Assembly: GCA_028709135.1 (NCBI GenBank)
Contig: JAQVXN010000022.1
Coordinates: 1-13,129, forward strand
Source: Bacteroidaceae bacterium
Lineage (GTDB): Bacteria; Bacteroidota; Bacteroidia; Bacteroidales; Bacteroidaceae
Direction: 5' to 3'
Length of the DNA stretch: 13,129 nt
Below are positions 7,382 through 13,129 of the stretch, in pieces. The stretch's first letter is position 1, and every line of letters begins with the position of its first letter. The position numbers and the translations under genes were made by a program. The notes under the pieces are model-generated. The model was not told the DNA's origin. It saw only the letters and a program-made list of their open reading frames with translations, and did not search any database.

Positions 7382-8694
7382 CACTTTTGACGAATAAACA
7401 CATGCATCGGCGTACCACAGAAATCCCACTGCGCCCGTATTTTATTTTCCAGGAAACGGTAATAGGCTTCCTTGACATACTGTGGCAAATTAGCATAAAA
7501 AATAAATGTTGGGATTTGTGTATCCGGTGCTTGCATACAATATTTTATTTTGATATACTTTCCTTTAATTGATGGAGGTGGATAAGCCTCAATCAAAGGA
7601 AGAAGATACTCATTCAGTTTAGATGTAGAGATACGTTTTTTCCTGTTTACATAAACCGACTTAGCCATTTCCAATACCTTATATATATGTTGGTTTGTCA
7701 CAGCTGAACCAAAAACAATGGGGAAATCCACAAATGGAGCTAAACGCCCTCGGACTCCCGATTCAAAGGTTTTAATAATTTCATTTGTCTTATTCTCCAC
7801 AAGATCCCACTTATTAATAAAAACCACAAGACTTTTGAAATTACGCTGTATCAGTTGGAATATATTCATGTCCTGTGCTTCTATACCGCGTTGAGAATCT
7901 AGCAACAAAATACACACATCGCAATTTTCAATAGCACGAATAGAGCGCATTACCGAATAATACTCAATATCTTCGTTTACTTTATTTTTCTTTCGGATTC
8001 CGGCCGTATCTACCAAATAAAAATCAAAACCAAATTTTGTATAACGGGTATATATAGAATCCCGCGTTGTACCTGCAATATTCGTCACAATATGACGATC
8101 TTCGCCAATAAAGGCATTTATCAGACTACTTTTTCCTACATTGGGTCTACCCACAACAGCAAAACGAGGGATTTGTTCCTCTTCTACTTCGTCTTTATCC
8201 TCCTTAAATTGCTTCACAACCTCATCCAGTAAATCTCCTGTACCACTACCGGTAACCGAAGAAATACAAAATGGTTCGCCCAATCCAAAAGAATAGAATT
8301 CGGCGGCATTATAACGTAACTCGTTATTGTCTGTTTTATTCGCCACTACAATAACTGGTTTTCCGGAACGACGTAAAATAGAAGCCACCGCATTGTCCCA
8401 GTCCGTCGCACCGTTTGTCACATCCACTAAGAATAGGATAACGTCACATTCTTCTGCTGCGATCATGACTTGTTTGCGAATTTCCTCCTCAAAGATGTCA
8501 TCCGTATTTATAACCCAGCCCCCGGTATCAACGATAGAAAATTCTTTTCCGCACCATTCTACTTTTCCATATTGTCGATCACGTGTCGTACCAGCTTCGT
8601 CACTCACAATGGCATGACGTGTCTTCGTCAATCGATTGAAAAGCGTCGACTTTCCAACATTCGGACGTCCTACTATTGCTACTAAATTTTCCAT
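7381..8694 (-). CDS. der: Ribosome biogenesis GTPase Der (EngA)
   Basis: Der is an essential GTPase with two tandem G domains and a KH-like C-terminal domain. It acts in late assembly of the 50S ribosomal subunit. The 437-residue length is typical. First G domain: P-loop GRPNVGKST (9-17), DTGG (56-59), NKTD (119-122). Second G domain: GRPNVGKSS (182-190), DTAG (229-232), NKWD (294-297). A short acidic linker (KEDKDEVEEEQ, about 164-174) joins them. The KH-like domain follows from about 350, including the basic KKRISTSKLNEYL segment. It is 12 nt downstream of era with no terminator between, and its stop overlaps the start of the next lipoprotein gene. Confidence 0.98.
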   Translation of the reverse strand: MENLVAIVGRPNVGKSTLFNRLTKTRHAIVSDEAGTTRDRQYGKVEWCGKEFSIVDTGGWVINTDDIFEEEIRKQVMIAAEECDVILFLVDVTNGATDWDNAVASILRRSGKPVIVVANKTDNNELRYNAAEFYSFGLGEPFCISSVTGSGTGDLLDEVVKQFKEDKDEVEEEQIPRFAVVGRPNVGKSSLINAFIGEDRHIVTNIAGTTRDSIYTRYTKFGFDFYLVDTAGIRKKNKVNEDIEYYSVMRSIRAIENCDVCILLLDSQRGIEAQDMNIFQLIQRNFKSLVVFINKWDLVENKTNEIIKTFESGVRGRLAPFVDFPIVFGSAVTNQHIYKVLEMAKSVYVNRKKRISTSKLNEYLLPLIEAYPPPSIKGKYIKIKYCMQAPDTQIPTFIFYANLPQYVKEAYYRFLENKIRAQWDFCGTPMHVFIRQK

Positions 8695-8706
8695 TTCAAT
8701 TTTTTA

Positions 8707-9591
8707 TTAATTCAAATTATAACCAAACAAGCTTAGTTCTTTGTCTGAACTACGCCAATCCTTATCAACTTTTACTATCATGTGAAGAAATACTTTCTTA
8801 TCCAGAAATTTCTCCAAAGATTTACGGGCCTCCATAGATATTTTCTTTAACGCCACACCCTGGTGCCCTATAATGATGCCTTTCTGACTGTCGCGCTCCA
8901 CATAAAGAACTACATCTATTTTTACAAGTGTCTTCTCATCTTTGTAACTCTCCACAACCACCTCTACGGAATAAGGAATTTCTTTATCATAATAGAGTAA
9001 AATCTTTTCGCGGATAATTTCAGAAACAAAAAATTTCACTGGTTTATCCGTTAATTGATCTTTATCAAAATATGGCGGATTCTCTGGAAGAAGTTCCTGG
9101 ACTCGTTTTAAGACTTGGTCCACATTGAATTTTGCTGTCGCTGAAATGGGATAAATTTCTGCTCCCGGCAACAGAGCATGCCATTTTTCAACCAATTTTA
9201 TCAGTTCTTCTTGCGTAGTAAGGTCTATCTTGTTTATTAGTACCAATTTCGGCACATCAAGAACTTTTACTTCTTCCAAAAAGTCATTATTTTTAGAACA
9301 GTCTTCCACTACATCAGTCACATAGATCAACACATCTACATCTGTCAGTGCCATTTCACTGAAAGCACGCATTGAACTCTGTAATTTATAATTAGGCTTT
9401 AATACACCCGGAGTATCGGAAAACACGATCTGGCAATCGTCTTTGTTCAGAATACCCATAATGCGATGACGCGTAGTTTGTGATTTAAAAGTAGCTATCG
9501 ACAACCGCTCTCCTACGAAAAGATTCATAAGAGTAGATTTACCTACATTGGGATTCCCAACAATATTTACAAAACCGGATTTAAATGCCAT
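8707..9591 (-). CDS. era: GTPase Era
   Basis: Era binds the 3' end of 16S rRNA and acts as a checkpoint in 30S subunit maturation. The 294-residue protein has one G domain: P-loop GNPNVGKST (12-20), G2 TTRHR (39-43), DTPG (59-62) and NKID (120-123). A C-terminal KH domain with the GHQG loop (in KGIIIGHQGVALKK) binds RNA. Length and domain order are standard. It lies between fabH and der on the same strand. A terminator-like hairpin ends only 16 nt before its ATG, which leaves little room for a separate promoter. Confidence 0.98.
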   Translation of the reverse strand: MAFKSGFVNIVGNPNVGKSTLMNLFVGERLSIATFKSQTTRHRIMGILNKDDCQIVFSDTPGVLKPNYKLQSSMRAFSEMALTDVDVLIYVTDVVEDCSKNNDFLEEVKVLDVPKLVLINKIDLTTQEELIKLVEKWHALLPGAEIYPISATAKFNVDQVLKRVQELLPENPPYFDKDQLTDKPVKFFVSEIIREKILLYYDKEIPYSVEVVVESYKDEKTLVKIDVVLYVERDSQKGIIIGHQGVALKKISMEARKSLEKFLDKKVFLHMIVKVDKDWRSSDKELSLFGYNLN

Positions 9592-9607
9592 ATTTAGAAA
9601 ATTGATA

Positions 9608-9645
9608 AAAAACGCATCTGATCGATATCAAGGAGATGCGTTTTT
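9608..9645 (-). terminator. Terminator-like hairpin between fabH and era
   Basis: AAAAACGCATCT (9608-9619) and AGATGCGTTTTT (9634-9645) form a perfect 12-bp stem with a 14-nt loop. On the minus strand the outer arm ends in a T-run (six T including 9607), as in a rho-independent terminator. It follows the fabH stop at 9670 and ends 16 nt before the era ATG, so it probably ends or attenuates transcription from the rpmF-fabH side. Confidence 0.75.
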
Positions 9646-9669
9646 ATTAATTGGTTTTAATTATTTTTC

Positions 9670-10674
9670 TTACTTATCTCCGTCGTATGCCCATGTCAAA
9701 TAAGCTGCACCGGAAACGAAACCAGCGCCAAAGGCTGTTAGAATCAATTTATCACCTTTCTTCAGTTTCTTCTCATAATCCCAGAGAGCTAAAGGCAGCG
9801 TCCCCGAACTGGTGTTTCCATAACGCTGAATATTGAGCATGACTTTCTCCATCGGCATTTCGAGTCTGTTAGCCACAGCCTGAATAATTCTCACATTAGC
9901 CTGATGAGGAACAACCCATGCCAAATTATCCTTGTTCAAATTATTTCTGGCCGCAATCTGTGCAGTTAAATCACTCATGGCGGTTACAGCATATTTAAAA
10001 ACCGTACGCCCCTCTTGATGAATATAATGCATCTTATGATCTATGGTGAAATAAGATGGAGGACAAACAGAACCGCCTGCTTTCAAACAAAGGAAAGGAA
10101 GACCTTTTCCATCGGTGCGGAGCAGGGAATCCTGCCAACCCAGTGATTCGTCTTCTGTAGGCTCTACCATCACAGCACCGGCTCCGTCTCCAAAGATAGG
10201 ACATGTGGCACGATCACTATAATCTACCACAGATGACATCTTATCTGAACCAATCACGATGATTCGTTTATAACGTCCGCTTTCGATCATAGCTGCAGCA
10301 ACATCCATTGAATAAAGGAATCCGCAACATGCAGCCTGAATATCGTAAGCAAAGGCATTCTTCAAGCCCAAATGGCCTAAAACAATAGATGCCGTTGACG
10401 GAAAATGATAGTCGGCCGTAGATGTCGTAACAATTACGCAGTCGATCGTATCGGGATCGTAATCCAACTTCTGCATCAATTGTTTTGCTGCCTTGCGCGC
10501 CATGTAACCGGCACCAAGACCTTCTTCATTTAATATTCGACGTTCCTTAACGCCGATTCTTGTCATAATCCATTCATCGTTGGTATCCACCATTCTTGAC
10601 AATTCTTCATTGTTCAGCACATATTCTGGTACATAGCCTCCGATGCCTGTGATTATTGCATGAATCTTACCCAT
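9670..10674 (-). CDS. fabH: 3-oxoacyl-[acyl-carrier-protein] synthase III (KAS III)
   Basis: FabH condenses an acyl-CoA primer, usually acetyl-CoA or a branched acyl-CoA, with malonyl-ACP to start type II fatty acid synthesis in the cytoplasm. The 334-residue thiolase-fold enzyme shows the full catalytic triad: Cys116 in DIQAACCGF, His257 in VPHQAN and Asn287 in GNTSSGT. Other family marks are TNDEWIMTRIGVKERR near the N-terminus, FGDGAGAVMVEP and the C-terminal FGAGFVSGAA. It starts 18 nt after rpmF on the same strand. The rpmF-fabH link is widely conserved; here plsX, often between them in other phyla, is absent. Primer preference cannot be inferred. Confidence 0.97.
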   Translation of the reverse strand: MGKIHAIITGIGGYVPEYVLNNEELSRMVDTNDEWIMTRIGVKERRILNEEGLGAGYMARKAAKQLMQKLDYDPDTIDCVIVTTSTADYHFPSTASIVLGHLGLKNAFAYDIQAACCGFLYSMDVAAAMIESGRYKRIIVIGSDKMSSVVDYSDRATCPIFGDGAGAVMVEPTEDESLGWQDSLLRTDGKGLPFLCLKAGGSVCPPSYFTIDHKMHYIHQEGRTVFKYAVTAMSDLTAQIAARNNLNKDNLAWVVPHQANVRIIQAVANRLEMPMEKVMLNIQRYGNTSSGTLPLALWDYEKKLKKGDKLILTAFGAGFVSGAAYLTWAYDGDK

Positions 10675-10692
10675 TTTCAGAAGTCTTTAGAA

Positions 10693-10881
10693 TTATTCTG
10701 CAGCCACTTCTTTCTCAACTGCCAATTTACCTCTGTAATATCCGCAAGCTGGGCATACCGTATGGTAAACATGCCATTCCCCACAATTCGGGCATTTTGC
10801 CATTGTAGGAGCTACGGCCTTATCATGAGTTCTCCTTTTTAATGTTCTGCTTTTTGATTGTCTTCTTTTAGGATGTGCCAT
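10693..10881 (-). CDS. rpmF: 50S ribosomal protein L32
   Basis: The 62-residue protein begins MAHPKRRQSKSR, typical of bL32, and has a zinc ribbon with Cys30, Cys33, Cys43 and Cys46 (CPNC...CPAC). All four zinc ligands are kept, so this is the zinc-binding form. It is part of the large ribosomal subunit. It lies 43 nt after the DUF177 gene and 18 nt before fabH, the usual yceD-rpmF-fab arrangement. Confidence 0.98.
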   Translation of the reverse strand: MAHPKRRQSKSRTLKRRTHDKAVAPTMAKCPNCGEWHVYHTVCPACGYYRGKLAVEKEVAAE

Positions 10882-10924
10882 TTTCTTTATTTATTTAATT
10901 GTTTTGCTATGAATGTTCCAGTTC

Positions 10925-11380
10925 TCAATGAACCAGATATTTATTTAGTTTCTCTATCATCTCTTTATCACAGTCTCCTTCTGGATGTGCCGGATGCAGT
11001 GGAACAGAGAGAACGGTATAATCGTAAATCAGTGGGTCCAAATCCAATTGTCCCACTTCCTGATCTACAAGAACGCCTTGCCCATTATCTTCATTATGCG
11101 CTCCGAAATTCACCTTCACGTCCTTCTCTACCACAATGGGACACTTTAAATCGGCCAAACACCGATCACACGGTACGATGACATAACCATTCATCACCAA
11201 GCGTAATGTAAAACTGTCTTCACCTGCATTTTTCTTAACCTCAGCACAAACGTCAAGCTCTCCCCTACTTATCAGGGAATGTTCTTGCTGCCTGAAAAAA
11301 TCAGAATCTATGCTATACCGACACGTTTCTTTTATCCCTTTTATGGCTTTCAAGTTTATCTTGTGTGGCATCTTTTCCAT
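10925..11380 (-). CDS. yceD: DUF177 (YceD-family) protein
   Basis: The 151-residue product carries the YceD/DUF177 signature CDRCL in its middle (VPCDRCLADL) and the family-like C-terminal part DLDPLIYDYTVLSVPLHP. YceD proteins are encoded next to rpmF across bacteria and have been linked to 23S rRNA or L32 function; the exact role is not settled. It is the first gene of the rpmF-fabH cluster, with a good promoter directly upstream. Two in-frame ATGs compete: codon 1 (11380) and codon 4 (11371). The -7 box ends about 10 nt before codon 1, so the second start would give a more usual leader. Confidence 0.9.
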   Translation of the reverse strand: MEKMPHKINLKAIKGIKETCRYSIDSDFFRQQEHSLISRGELDVCAEVKKNAGEDSFTLRLVMNGYVIVPCDRCLADLKCPIVVEKDVKVNFGAHNEDNGQGVLVDQEVGQLDLDPLIYDYTVLSVPLHPAHPEGDCDKEMIEKLNKYLVH

Positions 11381-11390
11381 CTTTGGCCTG

Positions 11391-11422
11391 CAAAGTTATT
11401 AATTTTAATTGATATACACAAC
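11391..11422 (-). promoter_or_regulatory. Promoter of the yceD-rpmF-fabH cluster
   Basis: On the minus strand TAACTTTG (11391-11398) is a perfect TAnnTTTG -7 element. GTTG (11419-11422), 20 nt upstream, matches three of four bases of the -33 TTTG. Predicted transcription starts near 11384, almost at the annotated yceD ATG. Confidence 0.6.
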
Positions 11423-11437
11423 TACATTTTACGGAAA

Positions 11438-12610
11438 TCATTTCCTTAATTCAATGCGAAAAACAGTTCCTTTCCCAATTTCCGAATTCTTGACAAAAAT
11501 TCGTCCATTATGATATTTCTCAACAATTCTCCTCGCCAAAGACAATCCCAAACCCCATCCTCGCTGCTTTGTAGTATATCCGGGAGCAAATACGGATTTA
11601 AATCTGTTTTTGGGGATACCCTTACCTGTATCTGAAACTTCTATAATCACCATGGTGGTTATTTCATGCATGGTGATCACAATTCTTCCACGACCACACA
11701 TTGCATCAATAGCATTTTTGCACAAATTTTCTATTACCCATTCAAAAAGTGGAGCACAAATTTTCATAATAACAGGAGTCGCTGGAAAATTACACACCAT
11801 CAATACTTTATCTGAGCTCCGCAGAGATATATAATTTACAACATGCCAGAGTATTTCATTTAAATTTTCTTCTGTTGCCTCCGGTTTTGAGCCTACTTTC
11901 GAAAATCTTTCTGCAATCAAATTTAAACGATCTATATCTTTACCCATCTCTCCTATCATGGGATCTTCAGGATAGTTTTCCTTCATTATCTCTATCCAAG
12001 CCATCAACGAACTAATCGGCGTACCCAATTGATGAGCCGTTTCCTTCGTCAATCCAACCCACACGCGGTTTTGTTCAGCTCGCTTCAGGCTCAGTAATGC
12101 AAATATCATTATCATAATGAAAACACCAGCAACACCTAATTGAACATACGGATATATGGACAAACGCTTTAACAAGACAGAATCATCATAAAGAATTTCT
12201 AGATAATCACCTTTGGCAGAATCATCTTTTTGTGAGTAACTCATTCTAATGCTGTATCCATTTTCTCGCATTTCTTCCACTTTTTCATAAAGTACATGAA
12301 CCGAATCGATCTTATCCTGAAATTTTAATTTGATGTTACGATATTCTGTCACATGTCCTTTCTTATTCAATACAATCACAGGAATTGTATTATTGTTGTT
12401 TATAACTTTCAGCACCAAACTCAAATCCGTATTTTCATCTGCATTATTTAATGAACGCATCGCCTCAGCCCAAACGCTCATCTTTGACTGCGCATCTCTT
12501 TCAAGATCGCATACCAAATAATGCGAAAAAACCAATGATATTGTTGCTATGACCACTGCGGCCAGAATAAGCACATACTTTATTTGCTTATTTTTATCTA
12601 TCCACTGCAT
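11438..12610 (-). CDS. Membrane sensor histidine kinase (HQLGTP type)
   Basis: This 390-residue protein has one membrane segment at about 11-32, an extracytoplasmic sensor region of about 120 residues, and a second membrane segment at about 155-175. There is no clear HAMP domain; the kinase core follows directly. The phospho-acceptor H-box is ETAHQLGTPISSL with His193. The ATPase domain has the N-box ENLCKNAIDAM (Asn295, Asn299), G1 DTGKGIP (327-333) and G2 GWGLGLSLARR (351-361). All key residues are kept, so an active kinase is expected. The HQLGTP form, with Gln after His, recurs in Bacteroidetes kinases. No response regulator lies beside it here. The signal is unknown. Confidence 0.92.
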   Translation of the reverse strand: MQWIDKNKQIKYVLILAAVVIATISLVFSHYLVCDLERDAQSKMSVWAEAMRSLNNADENTDLSLVLKVINNNNTIPVIVLNKKGHVTEYRNIKLKFQDKIDSVHVLYEKVEEMRENGYSIRMSYSQKDDSAKGDYLEILYDDSVLLKRLSIYPYVQLGVAGVFIMIMIFALLSLKRAEQNRVWVGLTKETAHQLGTPISSLMAWIEIMKENYPEDPMIGEMGKDIDRLNLIAERFSKVGSKPEATEENLNEILWHVVNYISLRSSDKVLMVCNFPATPVIMKICAPLFEWVIENLCKNAIDAMCGRGRIVITMHEITTMVIIEVSDTGKGIPKNRFKSVFAPGYTTKQRGWGLGLSLARRIVEKYHNGRIFVKNSEIGKGTVFRIELRK

Positions 12611-12630
12611 CTTACCCTTTTAGGTTGCTA

Positions 12631-12638
12631 CAAAAATA
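12631..12638 (-). promoter_or_regulatory. Bacteroidetes-type -7 element (TATTTTTG) of the kinase gene
   Basis: TATTTTTG on the minus strand matches TAnnTTTG and lies 20 nt ahead of the kinase ATG at 12610. A matching -33 box is not seen at the normal distance. Confidence 0.45.
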
Positions 12639-12882
12639 ACGAAAACTTTCTAGGATTATTACTTTTCACTATTCAAAGCTCAATAAATTTTATTTTCAAC
12701 TCGCATCGAACAAAATATGATCTATTCTTTTTTTATTAGGCCCTTAAATTTCCAACTCTCTGATTAAATCTTCTTAAAACAAACTTACAGAAGCGCCCAG
12801 GGCTGACGCATTAAGAATTAGCATAAGCGTTTTCATTATGTATTATTAACACAATGCATTGATATATAGTCTATTATATTGT

Positions 12883-12912
12883 TTTGTATGTCCGTATTAT
12901 TTGTTATCTTTA
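12883..12912 (+). promoter_or_regulatory. Candidate promoter of the IS transposase
   Basis: TTTG (12883-12886) and TATCTTTA (12905-12912, one mismatch to TAnnTTTG) are 18 nt apart, inside the element and 33 nt before the ATG. This fits a promoter read by the host sigma factor. Confidence 0.4.
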
Positions 12913-12945
12913 CATAACTTTTATGGATATAAAAATACAAAGAAT

Positions 12946-13129
12946 ATGGACTTAGTAACAATATTAAGAGAAGTAGAAGACCCAAGAAGGGATCATTTAA
13001 AGGAGCACTCTCTGGAGTGCATTTTTTATATTACGATAGCAGCGGTCATTTGCGGAGCAGAAAGCTGGTATGGAGTAGCTGAATTCGGCAAAATGAAAGA
13101 GCCGTTTTTCCGTTCGCGAATAAAAGATT
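12946..13129 (+). CDS. ISAs1-family transposase (3' part outside window)
   Basis: The first 61 codons are present and open at the window end. The product (DLVTILREVEDPRRDH, then AAVICGAESWYGVAEFGKMK) matches the N-terminal DDE_Tnp_1-associated domain of ISAs1/H-repeat transposases, with the typical DPRR, the CGA.SW core and the AEFG segment. These enzymes move the IS by a DDE-type cut-and-paste reaction. The catalytic DDE residues lie beyond the window, so integrity cannot be judged. Start chosen as the first ATG, with an AT-rich leader. Confidence 0.88.
   Translation, partial: MDLVTILREVEDPRRDHLKEHSLECIFYITIAAVICGAESWYGVAEFGKMKEPFFRSRIKD

Larger units (their letters stand above)
12798..13129 (+). 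mobile_element. ISAs1-family insertion sequence, left part
   Basis: The transposase that starts at 12946 belongs to the ISAs1 (H-repeat-associated) family. About 148 nt ahead of it, CAGGGCTGACGC (from 12798) resembles the ISAs1 terminal inverted repeat, which usually begins CAGGG. The left end is therefore placed at about 12798; the right end and any target duplication are outside the window. Confidence 0.7.

Noticed and set aside
7382..7429. Longer start (ATG at 7429) for the der-linked lipoprotein
   Set aside because: It would place 16 residues before a standard lipoprotein signal peptide; the ATG at 7381 gives a proper signal and the TGATG overlap.
10858..11181. 107-codon plus-strand frame over the yceD gene
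   Set aside because: It is antisense to yceD, whose CDRCL motif and synteny are clear, and shows no family of its own.
11433..11445. GGAAATCATTTCC as a terminator of the kinase gene
   Set aside because: The stem is only five pairs, overlaps the stop codon and has no T-run after it.

Overview
This window is from a Bacteroidales-type bacterium. The evidence is the gene families (a TonB-dependent receptor with an N-terminal carboxypeptidase-regulatory-like domain, lipoproteins with Cys lipoboxes, a sensor kinase with an HQLGTP H-box), the AT-rich spacers, and several promoters matching the Bacteroidetes sigma-ABfr pattern (-33 TTTG, -7 TAnnTTTG). Genus and species cannot be fixed from the sequence alone.

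Layout: nt 1-1820 (+) is the 3' part of a large secreted or surface protein, with domain order IPT/TIG-like, LamG-like, IPT/TIG-like, then a C-terminal glycerophosphodiester phosphodiesterase (GDPD). It ends at a clear intrinsic terminator. A 960-nt gene-free stretch (1821-2782) follows and carries unusual DNA structure: a hairpin with group II intron domain V-like bits, a perfect hairpin, an ACACGTG palindrome and a cluster of GTGCCAC repeats. Next come a small lipoprotein of unknown function (-), methylmalonyl-CoA epimerase with its own terminator (-), and a stand-alone TonB-dependent receptor (-). The receptor is divergent from rlmH (+), the 23S rRNA pseudouridine-1915 methyltransferase gene. 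A long inverted repeat at 6924-6958 separates rlmH from the convergent block that follows.

From 12610 down to 6983 everything reads on the minus strand: an orphan-looking sensor histidine kinase, then yceD(DUF177)-rpmF-fabH-era-der and a small lipoprotein gene overlapping der by one base. This cluster joins ribosome assembly (L32, Era, Der) to initiation of fatty acid synthesis (FabH). With rlmH nearby, most of the middle of the window is ribosome maturation. A terminator-like hairpin sits inside the cluster, only 16 nt ahead of era. At the right edge (about 12798-13129) an ISAs1-family insertion sequence begins, with the transposase cut by the window end.

Most of the window is conserved housekeeping DNA. 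No new defence or mobile system with convincing gene content was seen. The least explained parts are the structured intergenic region 2100-2600 and the era-proximal hairpin.
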